Source: JACMLD01 sp044227095
GTDB lineage: Bacteria; Bacteroidota; Bacteroidia; Chitinophagales; Chitinophagaceae
Assembly (NCBI GenBank): GCA_044227095.1
Contig: JBGAFV010000001.1
Location: 4,154,001-4,218,000, forward strand
Reading direction: 5' to 3'
Length of the DNA: 64,000 nt
In this document: positions 33,200-41,162 of the stretch, piece by piece
Layout of the letters: each line of letters starts with the position of its first letter
How positions within the stretch are numbered: the stretch's first letter is position 1
Notes under the pieces: model-generated
What the model was told of the DNA's origin: nothing
The model's input: only the letters and a program-made list of their open reading frames with translations
The model's database searches: none
Made by a program: the position numbers and the translations under genes

Positions 33200-34552
33200 C
33201 TATTTCACCGAAATCTTCAGCAATAGAGCACCATGAGCATTTATTGCTTTTGAAAATTTATTTTTGAAAGTACCTAAATCTGTTTTATTCCATAAATCAC
33301 GCACAACTGGTTTTCCCTTTATACCAAGTGCTGCAAAATCTACGGACACAATTCCTGCATTGTTACCTATATTAAACATGGCCACATAAACATCAATGCC
33401 ATTAGCAGCTTTTGATGTCCACACCATGCTGCTATCAGTCTTGTATAGTTGCTTTGGACTAACCCCTTGCTGGTTTACTGCCAGCACTTCATCATTGGTT
33501 AATAATTTTGTATCAATAGCACGATTTTCAGGAAGGTTACCCCCAATCATTAATGGAGATTTATAAATGCTCCAGAAAGTAATGTGCGTATACAATTCAT
33601 CATCATTAAAACGGCTGTAACGTTCTTCGCCAACAGGCCCGCGTTTAGAAAGTTTGCCAATCTGCAGCATATCACAATCGGGCCAATGACCAGGGCCACC
33701 AACGCCTTCCCATTGCTTGGCGTAATTCATCATTTGCAAAATTTCTTTCCAGTTGTCCCAAAAATCATCTGCCATGCGCCACATATTGCTATACTGTGTT
33801 GCATGTGCTGCCTGCGCTACTGGTGTTGCTCCAGGCGATAAACTCAGAACTATTTGTCTACCACTTTGATCAATTGCTTTTTTATAGCCTTCTACTTCTG
33901 CATTGCTATACGGCCTGGAGAGATCATCAACTTTTAAAAAATCAACGCCCCACTCAACATACAATTGCAGTAACGAATTAAGATAAGCCTGCGCACCAGG
34001 TTTGCTCATGTTCAATCCATACATCTGGTTCATCCATGGACAAATAGAAGATGTATCTGCAATCATATCTGCAGTAATACCAGGTGCACCCATTACAGGT
34101 GTTTTTGCCCATACCGCCTGGCGTGGAATACCACGCATCAGGTGTATACCAAACTTCAAACCTTTTGCATGGATGTATTCGCCCAACGGGCCAAAACCTT
34201 TACCATTAAACGCAGAAGGAAATTTATTGGGTTGCGGCATCAGCCTTCCCCATTTGTCCATCGTTAACCAGGGAATATAAGAACCATCGTCTAGCCTTTT
34301 TTGAAATGGGTTTCCAATCTTGCTTCCCGGAGGATTATCGTAAGCCCATAAAAAATCAACTACTATATATTGCCATCCAAATTGTTTCAGGTTTTGCGCC
34401 ATGTAATCGGCATTGGCCTTTACTTCATCTTCATGTACGGCAGAGCCAAAGCAGTTATAACTATTCCAGCCCAATGGAGGTGCAGCTGCTATTTGCGCAT
34501 TAACATGCAGTGATAAAAAAAATACAATTACAAGCAATAGAAATAATCTCAT
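33200..34552 (-). CDS. GH27 glycoside hydrolase (alpha-galactosidase or beta-L-arabinopyranosidase type)
   Basis: 450 residues with signal peptide ending in VNAQ. GH27 start APPLGWNSYNCFG. The nucleophile aspartate lies in DFLKVDDLSRP (near 199) and the acid/base aspartate in WRMADDFWDNW (near 260). The sugar-contact loop that reads DDCW in typical alpha-galactosidases is VVDFLWA here, so the substrate may differ from galactose. Position between araD and araA suggests an L-arabinopyranoside or galactoside of plant polysaccharide. A C-terminal beta-domain completes the protein. Confidence 0.85.
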   Translation of the reverse strand: MRLFLLLVIVFFLSLHVNAQIAAAPPLGWNSYNCFGSAVHEDEVKANADYMAQNLKQFGWQYIVVDFLWAYDNPPGSKIGNPFQKRLDDGSYIPWLTMDKWGRLMPQPNKFPSAFNGKGFGPLGEYIHAKGLKFGIHLMRGIPRQAVWAKTPVMGAPGITADMIADTSSICPWMNQMYGLNMSKPGAQAYLNSLLQLYVEWGVDFLKVDDLSRPYSNAEVEGYKKAIDQSGRQIVLSLSPGATPVAQAAHATQYSNMWRMADDFWDNWKEILQMMNYAKQWEGVGGPGHWPDCDMLQIGKLSKRGPVGEERYSRFNDDELYTHITFWSIYKSPLMIGGNLPENRAIDTKLLTNDEVLAVNQQGVSPKQLYKTDSSMVWTSKAANGIDVYVAMFNIGNNAGIVSVDFAALGIKGKPVVRDLWNKTDLGTFKNKFSKAINAHGALLLKISVK

Positions 34553-34575
34553 TGTGTGTTTTTATTTTTTTACGC

Positions 34576-34697
34576 AAATTTTTTCTACCCACCAGATGTC
34601 CCTACGGGACATAGAACGCAAACATAAAATCCCGCAAATTCAATTCTGCCCATCAAATGCGCTTACAGAACATAGCAACCCGAAGTAGCAATTCCGC
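34576..34697. repeat. Two diverged tandem 60-bp units with a REP-like palindrome
   Basis: Unit 1 (34576-34635) contains ACCAGATGTCCCTACGGGAC with the perfect palindrome ATGTCCC-TAC-GGGACAT (34596-34612). Unit 2 (34636-34697) aligns along its length (TTCTGCCCATCAAATGCG, AGAACATAGCAACCCG) but the palindrome is decayed. It lies just upstream of GH27. REP-like elements with this core are widespread in Bacteroidota. Confidence 0.6.
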
Positions 34698-34952
34698 AAA
34701 ATCCAATCATGCGCCCCGTATCAAGAAATCGCGAACTTTCGAATTATAAACGTTTATTCCATCAAAAGAACTACGCACAATCAAACTTGTAATGACCCTG
34801 AACTAAAAACCAATTACAAAATATCGTTCAACACCTCGCAGTAAAGAACTATGGACTTCCGAACCATGAACTTAGAACTGAAACAACTATGAACTCCCAA
34901 ACTAAAGAACTTATATTGACTCCGAACTGTCGACTAAAGACTACAGACTAAA
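34698..34952. other. Gene-free stretch between GH27 and araD with permuted words
   Basis: No ORF of note. From about 34795 the sequence is a run of permuted words (GAACTA, ATGAACTT, GACTACAGACTAAACTA) without fixed period. It could contain the GH27 promoter, but no clear element was found. Confidence 0.4.
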
Positions 34953-35651
34953 CTATTGTCCATAATAAGAATCCGGCCCATGTTTTCTTTCAAAATGTTT
35001 TTTTATTAGAGCATCTTTTAACCTTGGTGCGTCGTGTCTTATTTGTTCTGTGAGGTAAGACATCTGCGCAATGGTTTCCAGCACTGCACTGTTGTATACT
35101 GCTTTTTCAGGCGTTTTCCCCCAGGTAAAAGGCGCATGGTTACCAACTAATATCATTTCAACTTCTTCGTAACTCAATCCTTTTTCTTTTAAGAAATTCA
35201 TTATCTGGAAACCGGTTTCATATTCGTAATTGCCTTTTATCATTTCATCACTCATAGGCGGTGCGCATGGTATATCAACTGTATTATGATCTGCATGCGT
35301 AGTACCATAAATAGGAATATCTCTTAGCGATTGTGCCCATGCAGTTGCATAAGTTGAATGCGTATGTACAATGCCGCCAATTTTATCCCAGTGTTTGTAT
35401 AGAACCGCATGCGTTTTTGTATCTGATGAAGGGCGAAGTTTTCCTTTTACTGTATTGCCATCAAAATCTACAATCACCATTTTACCAGGCGTAAGATCTT
35501 CGTATGGCACACCGCTTGGCTTAATGGCAAAGACACCCATTTCCCTGTCAGCAGCACTCACATTGCCAAACGTAAACAATACCAATCCAAGTTTTGGCAG
35601 TTGCATATTGGCTTTGTAGGCAGATTCCTGTATGTGTTCGTATTTACTCAT
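34953..35651 (-). CDS. araD: L-Ribulose-5-phosphate 4-epimerase
   Basis: Class II aldolase-fold zinc enzyme converting L-ribulose 5-phosphate to D-xylulose 5-phosphate. LVLFTFGNVSAADREMGVFAIKPSG is the N-terminal phosphate-binding region; zinc ligands are in VHTHSTYATAWAQ and the nearby GTTHADH; NHAPFTWGKTPEKAV follows. Its 232 residues match the family. Lies between araB and GH27 in the arabinose operon. Confidence 0.97.
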   Translation of the reverse strand: MSKYEHIQESAYKANMQLPKLGLVLFTFGNVSAADREMGVFAIKPSGVPYEDLTPGKMVIVDFDGNTVKGKLRPSSDTKTHAVLYKHWDKIGGIVHTHSTYATAWAQSLRDIPIYGTTHADHNTVDIPCAPPMSDEMIKGNYEYETGFQIMNFLKEKGLSYEEVEMILVGNHAPFTWGKTPEKAVYNSAVLETIAQMSYLTEQIRHDAPRLKDALIKKHFERKHGPDSYYGQ

Positions 35652-35750
35652 TGTTAATTTGCGGATGTTTTAAATCGGCGAAAGCTACTAGCTGCTAGCT
35701 ACTAGCCTTTGATTCTTAATAATCCTACTTCTGATTTTTTAAACTTTAAA

Positions 35751-37424
35751 CTATGAACTTGTTTTACTTTCACTAAAACTTCCCAACTCACTATACTTGC
35801 TGTATCTATTTTTATAAATGATTGCATTTTTCTTATCGGGAAAATATTCTGCATCAAAACCCTGTCCTATTACCTGCATGGCATCTTCTACTTTAGGAAA
35901 TACGCCGGCAGCCGTAGCCGCAAACATTGCAGCGCCGAGGGCACATGTTTGTTCAGACTTATGAATACGTATAGGCATATCCATTACATCTGCCATCATC
36001 TGCATGATAAAGGGAGATTTTTTTGCAACGCCCCCGAGCCCAATTAATCCTTTTACAGGTATTCCTTCATCATTAAACCTGTCAACAATTTTCTTAGCAC
36101 CAAAGCAGGTGGCTTCTACCAGGGCTTTAAACATACGTGGCGCATCTGTGCCAAGGTTAAGACCGGTAAAAGCACCTTTCAGCAATTGATTGGCATCGGG
36201 TGTACGACGGCCATTAAGCCAGTCTGTAGCGAGTTCTGCATTTTCGTCTAACGTCAAAGCCGCAGCGCTTTTACTAAGCGCTGCAATTATTTTATTGCTT
36301 ATTTCATTTTGCAATGCAGCAACTGTTGCACTATCAATCAAAGAAGTTTGCGGTAAAATATTTTGCAGCGGCCATGCGACAATGTTTTTAAACCAGGCAT
36401 AGGCATCGCCAAAAGCAGACTGACCAGCTTCCATGCCCATCATGCCTGGTATAATAGAACCTGGCACCTGTCCGCAAATACCTTTAATCAACTTATCTCC
36501 TACTTCTGTAACCGGGGCTACCAGCATATCGCAGGTAGAAGTGCCCATTACTTTACTTAAATGATACGGTTCAATTTGTCCGCCTACTGCACCCATATGC
36601 GCATCAAAAGCACCAACGCCAATAACAACATCTGCGGGCAAGCCTAATTTTTCGGCCCACTCTTTTGAAATAGTGCCAGCAGCTTTGTCGGCAGTATACG
36701 TTTCTGTAAATAATTTTTTGGTGAACCCTTTTAATAACCCATCCCAGGAAGCAAAAAAATCATCGGGCGGAAGTCCGCCAAATTCTTTTGCCCATAATGC
36801 TTTATGGCCGGCAGAGCAAACGCCCCTTTTCATTGCATGCACATCTTTGCCGCCGGTTAATAAAAAAGGAACCCAGTCGCAATGTTCTACCCATGAATAC
36901 ATAGCATTTCTCACTGCTTCATCCTGCCTGCGAATGCGCAGCAGCTTTGTCCAAAACCATTCAGAAGAATATATTCCGCCTACAAATTGCAAGTAGTTAA
37001 TTGGAAATTTTGTAGCATGTTCATTAAGCTCTGCTGCTTCTTTAACTGCCGTATGATCTTTCCACAGCACAAACATTGCATGCGGGTTATTTTCAAAACC
37101 TGGCAGTAATGCAAGTGGCGTTCCCGTTTCATCTACTGCTACAGGTGTAGAACCAGTGGTATCAACTGCAATGCCTTTTACAGCTGCCGCAACTGTGGGG
37201 CCTGCCTTCTTCAAACATTCTTTAATGGTGTTTTCCAGTCCTTCAATATAATCCAGCGGGTGCTGGCGAAACTGGTTTTGTGCTGCATTGCAAAATAATC
37301 CATCCTTCCAGCGGGGATAATAAAAAACCGAAGAAGCAGTTTCTTCTCCGTTGCTGGTATTTACTATTACAGAACGTACTGAATCGGTTCCATAATCTAC
37401 CCCAATAACAAATTTGTCCTTCAT
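35751..37424 (-). CDS. araB: Ribulokinase
   Basis: FGGY-family kinase phosphorylating L-ribulose. 557 residues from the ATG at 37424 (MKDKFVIGVDYGTDSVRSVI); a longer frame to 37439 uses TTG. AVDTTGSTPVAVDETGTPLALLP, GAFDAHMGAVGG and GLIGLGGVAKKSPFIMQMMA are typical of AraB. Length matches the family (about 560). It precedes araD by 99 bases. Confidence 0.96.
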   Translation of the reverse strand: MKDKFVIGVDYGTDSVRSVIVNTSNGEETASSVFYYPRWKDGLFCNAAQNQFRQHPLDYIEGLENTIKECLKKAGPTVAAAVKGIAVDTTGSTPVAVDETGTPLALLPGFENNPHAMFVLWKDHTAVKEAAELNEHATKFPINYLQFVGGIYSSEWFWTKLLRIRRQDEAVRNAMYSWVEHCDWVPFLLTGGKDVHAMKRGVCSAGHKALWAKEFGGLPPDDFFASWDGLLKGFTKKLFTETYTADKAAGTISKEWAEKLGLPADVVIGVGAFDAHMGAVGGQIEPYHLSKVMGTSTCDMLVAPVTEVGDKLIKGICGQVPGSIIPGMMGMEAGQSAFGDAYAWFKNIVAWPLQNILPQTSLIDSATVAALQNEISNKIIAALSKSAAALTLDENAELATDWLNGRRTPDANQLLKGAFTGLNLGTDAPRMFKALVEATCFGAKKIVDRFNDEGIPVKGLIGLGGVAKKSPFIMQMMADVMDMPIRIHKSEQTCALGAAMFAATAAGVFPKVEDAMQVIGQGFDAEYFPDKKNAIIYKNRYSKYSELGSFSESKTSS

Positions 37425-37758
37425 ATTAAAAGCTGGCAAGCTGTTGAGGAACCAAGATAGGGATTATTTTAAAATAAGTGTCAGAACAACATTTATTTTT
37501 TTGGCTAAGAAGAAAAAGAGAAAAGGGGAATTGCCTGTTTCAACGGCATTACAGGCTGTTTAAATGTAGCTTTAAAGGTTTTGCATAGTACCTATGCCGC
37601 TATTTTTACTGCAGATGAAGTGATTGCGACGCCCGTCCGACCGGAGCCATCCGGGCGGGCAACGATGACGCCATAAAAAACCGAAATTTGCATCCAAATT
37701 TTCGAATTTTAAAGCATAGCATTATTACATTCCGCTTCCTCTTTTTCTCCTTGTGCTC
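37425..37758. other. Gene-free stretch upstream of araB
   Basis: 334 bases without an ORF. It holds ATTTTAAAATAAG and similar A/T runs near 37465 (possible araB promoter), a repeat copy interrupted by a GC-rich hairpin (37611-37667), and the palindromic GAAATTTGCATCCAAATTTTC around 37682. No further element was recognised. Confidence 0.4.
37611..37667 (+). repeat. Dispersed 27-bp repeat, copy F, split by a GC-rich hairpin
   Basis: GCAGATGAAGTGATTGCGAC GC (37611-37632) matches the left two-thirds of the 27-bp repeat and AACGATG (37661-37667) its right end. In between are 28 bases, including CCGTCCG and CGGGCGGG, that fold into a GC-rich hairpin quite unlike the surrounding AT-rich DNA. Confidence 0.6.
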
Positions 37759-38451
37759 TTAGTACTCAAATAGATTATCCAAGTTTGGATCGGTATAATC
37801 TTTTACAAAAGCGATGATATTGGAATAGGCGCTAAACTCATCTGCACTGTGCATGGTGGTAAGCACAACGGCCTTCATGCCGGCATTTTGTGCGGCTTCC
37901 ACACCTTTAGGCGCATCTTCAAAAACAATACATTCGTTTGGTTGAACGCCTAATAGTTTTGCAGCTTTAAGGTAAGTTTCGGGGTGTGGCTTACTTATTA
38001 CAACATCATCTGCACTTACAATAGCGGAAAAGCGGTTGCGGATATGCAGGTTATCGAGTACAAAATCAATATTAAAAGGGATGGCCGCCGATCCAATGGC
38101 CATTGCTATATTTTTCTCTGAAGCTTTCGTCATAAAAGCATCAAGTCCATTTATCAATTGCAGGTTGGGCAGGTAAGTTTGCTGGTACCTTCTTTCTTTT
38201 TCAAAAGACAACTCGTTCATTCTTGCATCATCAAATTTGCCTTCACCAAAAACACGCACTAACAGTTCACTGTTTTTACCGTACATCTGTTCACGCACCT
38301 GTGTCCAGCTAAGTCCAGCATTCAAATCATTATTCAATATATCGTACCATGCTTTTACATGATATTCCATATCGTCTATCATTGTTCCGTTTAGGTCGAA
38401 GAGGAAAGCTTTGTATTGCAAAAGAGTAAGATTATTTTGAGCTGTTAGCAT
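37759..38451 (-). CDS. HAD-family phosphatase, beta-phosphoglucomutase-like, with an Asn in motif I
   Basis: 230 residues. HAD motif I reads FLFDLNGTMIDD: the nucleophile Asp19 is kept but the second acidic residue of DxD is Asn21. Motif II is AIGSAAIPF, motif III includes ISKPHPETYLKAA, motif IV is CIVFEDAPKGVEAA. The cap domain resembles that of beta-phosphoglucomutase. Loss of the general acid/base Asp would slow ordinary phosphatase chemistry. It sits between galM and araB, so a sugar-phosphate substrate is likely. Its first codons lie in a word-like repeat, so the exact start is uncertain. Confidence 0.85.
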   Translation of the reverse strand: MLTAQNNLTLLQYKAFLFDLNGTMIDDMEYHVKAWYDILNNDLNAGLSWTQVREQMYGKNSELLVRVFGEGKFDDARMNELSFEKERRYQQTYLPNLQLINGLDAFMTKASEKNIAMAIGSAAIPFNIDFVLDNLHIRNRFSAIVSADDVVISKPHPETYLKAAKLLGVQPNECIVFEDAPKGVEAAQNAGMKAVVLTTMHSADEFSAYSNIIAFVKDYTDPNLDNLFEY

Positions 38452-38520
38452 TTAGCCGTTAGCTATTAGTTTTGCAATCAATTATAACTAATAGCTACTA
38501 ACGGCTAATCACTAATGGCT
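38439..38520. repeat. Inverted word-like repeat between galM and the HAD gene
   Basis: AGCTGTTAGCATTTAGCCG, TTAGCTATTAGTTTTGC on one side and AACTAATAGCTACTAACGGC, TAATCACTAATGGC on the other: both arms consist of TAGC/GCTA words and form a long imperfect hairpin around CAATCAATTATA. It could act as a processing or termination element. Confidence 0.6.
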
Positions 38521-39663
38521 TTATTGTAAAGAAACTTTGTACTTGGTAATTGTATGATACTTCTCTCCTGGTTTTAAAATGGTAGAAGGAAATGAAGGCT
38601 CATTGGGAGAATCTGGAAAATGCTGTGTTTCCAGGCAAAGCGCTGCATTTTTATTAATTGCTTTGCCATCGCTTGTTTTAATACTTCCATTTAAAAAATT
38701 ACCAGTGTAAAACTGTATGCCTGGTTCTGTGGTAAACACTTCCAATTTTCTTCCGCTAATAGAATCTGTTAACGTAGCTGCAAGTTTAAACGAACCGTCT
38801 TTGCTGTTTAATACAAAGTTGTGATCATAACCTCCGGGCACTTTATCTATTCTTGCACCTATTGCCGTTGGAGATGTAAAGTCAAACGGTGTTCCTTTTA
38901 CTGCAACCAGTTTGCCGGTAGGTATTAAGGTTGTATCAACCGGCGTATACTGATCTGCTTCCAGTTTCAATACGTTGCCCAATATTGTATTGTCTACACT
39001 TCCGGTTAAATTAAAATAACTGTGGTTGGTTAGGTTTACCGGAGTTGGTTTATCTGTTTCTGCAGTGTATTCAATACCCAGTTCGTTATCATCGCTGAGT
39101 GTATACACAACAGTTACTTTCAAATTACCCGGATAACCTTCTTCGCCATCTTTACTTGTATAATTAAGTGTGAGAGCGGCTACACTATCTGCCATGCTTG
39201 CATCCCAAACTTGTTTGTCAAAACCTTTAAGGCCGCCGTGCAAAGCATTTTTGCCATTGTTGGTTGCAAGTGTGTAAGTGCTGTCGCCAATTTTAAATTT
39301 TCCATTAGCAATACGGTTTCCGTAACGGCCAATAAGTGCGCCAAAGTATGGCGGCTTTGCGAGGTAGCCGCTAAGGCTATCGAAACCAAGTACAATACTG
39401 CTCTTGGCGCCATTTTTATCGGGGGCAATCCACGAAGTAACAATGCCGCCGTAATTGGTAATTTTTACTTGTACGCCATTTTTATTAGTTAAGGTAAAAA
39501 GAAAGACTTGTTTTCCATCAGCTTCGCCAAATGCTTGTTTGGTAATAGCAGCATTGGTGGCAACAGCAGTTGTTTCTTCGGTTTTGGTGGGTGCGTTTGT
39601 ACAGCTCATATGGGTGATTGTTAAAATAATAGATGCGGATAATAACCTTGCAATCGTTCTCAT
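38521..39663 (-). CDS. galM: Aldose 1-epimerase (mutarotase), probable lipoprotein
   Basis: 380 residues. An N-terminal hydrophobic segment ends THMSC, suggesting a lipoprotein with Cys21 (the box is not ideal). The galactose-mutarotase fold follows: ITNYGGIVTSWIAPDKNG, LIGRYGNRIANGKF, the catalytic-region histidines in NNGKNALHGG and NLTNHSYFNL, and ETQHFPDSPNEPSFP near the C-terminus. It interconverts anomers of sugars released outside the cytoplasm. First gene of the arabinose cluster; its upstream gap holds a large inverted repeat. Confidence 0.92.
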   Translation of the reverse strand: MRTIARLLSASIILTITHMSCTNAPTKTEETTAVATNAAITKQAFGEADGKQVFLFTLTNKNGVQVKITNYGGIVTSWIAPDKNGAKSSIVLGFDSLSGYLAKPPYFGALIGRYGNRIANGKFKIGDSTYTLATNNGKNALHGGLKGFDKQVWDASMADSVAALTLNYTSKDGEEGYPGNLKVTVVYTLSDDNELGIEYTAETDKPTPVNLTNHSYFNLTGSVDNTILGNVLKLEADQYTPVDTTLIPTGKLVAVKGTPFDFTSPTAIGARIDKVPGGYDHNFVLNSKDGSFKLAATLTDSISGRKLEVFTTEPGIQFYTGNFLNGSIKTSDGKAINKNAALCLETQHFPDSPNEPSFPSTILKPGEKYHTITKYKVSLQ

Positions 39664-39748
39664 TTTTTAATTTTTTGAAAGATAAAAAAATTGGACTGCC
39701 GAAAGTACTAAAATAAGTGTATAAAATACGGTTTATGATCTTTTTGTC

Positions 39749-39879
39749 CGTAGCCACGGAGGCACAGAGGACACAAAGATTTCACGGGGCAATTAATTTT
39801 ATATAAACGATTAAGGTGGTTTATGATACCTGGTAATTATCTCTGTGTAGCGCTGTGTTCACCCTGCCTCCGTGGTTAC
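39749..39879. repeat. Large inverted repeat between galM and the NtrY-like kinase
   Basis: GTAGCCACGGAGGCA (39749-39763 region) and TGCCTCCGTGGTTAC (39865-39879) match at 14 of 15 positions as inverse copies about 100 bases apart, with further related words (ACAGAGGACACA / TGTGTAGCGCTGTGT) inside. The right arm covers the stop codon of the kinase gene. Elements with the core CCACGGAGGCACAGAG are scattered in many environmental bacterial genomes. Confidence 0.6.
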
Positions 39880-41162
39880 TCGAAGTTGATGGTAAAATCG
39901 GTATGGCCGTCAGCAGTTTTTAAAGAAAAAGAAAACCCATGTTCTACCAATATTTCTTTTATAAGGGTAAGGCCAATTCCCTGTCCGTCGGGCTTTGTAC
40001 TGAAGAATGGTGTGAAGAGCTGATCTGCTTTTGAAGCTGGCAATCCTTTTCCGCTATCGCGGATGATTAGTTGCTTTGGATTTTGTTGCGTGATGAATGT
40101 AATCGTTCCTTTATTGTCTATAGCCTCTATCGCATTTTTTATTATATTGATTAATACCAGCTCTATTTGCTGGGCATCTGCTGTAAAATAAATTGGGTTT
40201 TGATTGAGGTTGAAATTAAAATGAATAGCTTTTTCTCCTGCCTTTAGGGCCATCAATTGCGCCATTTGCTGAATAAGCAGGTGCAAATCGATTGTTTTTT
40301 TATTTGGAACCGGCAATCTTACCACATCTGCAAAATTGCGCATGAAGACATTAAGATTGTTATTTCGGTTAATGGCTACCTGCAGCGCATCATCAATCAT
40401 ATTGTTATTTTGTTTTGATTGCAACGCTGATGAAAGAATTGAGTTAACCGGGCCAATGGTATTGTTTACTTCATGCGCCATCATGCGGATGACTTTACCA
40501 TACGCTTTTTTTTCTGCCGCAAGAATTTCTGCAGTCAGTTCTTCTATCATTACAAATTGCCGTGCAAACCCCCTGTCTATAAAATGAGATTTCTGCAGTT
40601 TATATGTTTCTGCACCAAAGGGATTAATTGTTTTACTTTCTCCGGCAGGAAGTGCGGCTATTTCTTTGAGTATAGCATTATCGGTATCGTTTAAATTTTT
40701 ACCTATAGTTTCTTTTTCGTTTGCAGAGAGCAATTGTAATGCACGTGGGTTCAACTGGCGGATGTTTTCATCGTAATCCAAAATAATGATGCCGGTTGGA
40801 GAAGTAAGGATAAGTTTTTCAAGAAAAAAATGCTGTTGCTCCTGTTGTGTACGTTCGCGGCGCAATTTATCCATCATAGCATTGTATACATCAATAAGCT
40901 CATCCATTTCATATTTGCCTGTAGGCAGAAACTTTGTATTAAAATCTCTGTCTCGGATTGCATCTGCACCCTGCAACAATGTCTTTAAAGGTTGAAGCAA
41001 CTGGTTATACAATTGCCAAGAAAGAAAAACTGAAATGATAATGATAATCTCTGAAGCAATAAACAATATTTTATTATCACGGAAAATATAGAATGTTAAT
41101 ACCAGTGTAATGAGGTGAATGGCAGCAACAAAAAGAATGTATTTAGTCCGAAGTTTCATCAT
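39876..41162 (-). CDS. NtrY-like sensor histidine kinase
   Basis: 428 residues. Two membrane segments near the N-terminus (YILFVAAIHLITLVLTFYIF and ILFIASEIIIIISVFLSWQL) are followed by a HAMP-like segment (LLQGADAIRDRDFNTKFLPTG), a PAS domain (GIIILDYDENIRQLNPRALQLL), the phosphoacceptor MMAHEVNNTIGPVNSILSS and a HATPase domain (NIIKNAIEA, DSGKGLPASKADQLFTPFFSTK, GQGIGLTLIKEIL). The start overlaps the end of the sigma-54 regulator gene by 20 bases, so the two form an NtrYX/NtrBC-like pair. No periplasmic sensor domain of note. Confidence 0.92.
   Translation of the reverse strand: MMKLRTKYILFVAAIHLITLVLTFYIFRDNKILFIASEIIIIISVFLSWQLYNQLLQPLKTLLQGADAIRDRDFNTKFLPTGKYEMDELIDVYNAMMDKLRRERTQQEQQHFFLEKLILTSPTGIIILDYDENIRQLNPRALQLLSANEKETIGKNLNDTDNAILKEIAALPAGESKTINPFGAETYKLQKSHFIDRGFARQFVMIEELTAEILAAEKKAYGKVIRMMAHEVNNTIGPVNSILSSALQSKQNNNMIDDALQVAINRNNNLNVFMRNFADVVRLPVPNKKTIDLHLLIQQMAQLMALKAGEKAIHFNFNLNQNPIYFTADAQQIELVLINIIKNAIEAIDNKGTITFITQQNPKQLIIRDSGKGLPASKADQLFTPFFSTKPDGQGIGLTLIKEILVEHGFSFSLKTADGHTDFTINFE

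Noticed and set aside
31441..37500. Common operator for the AraR-like regulator upstream of ara genes
   Set aside because: The upstream regions of araB, araA, the symporter and the hydrolases were compared by eye and no shared palindrome was convincing.
38439..38520. Possible CRISPR-like repeats
   Set aside because: The words have no constant length or spacing, there are no unique spacers, and no cas gene is present.
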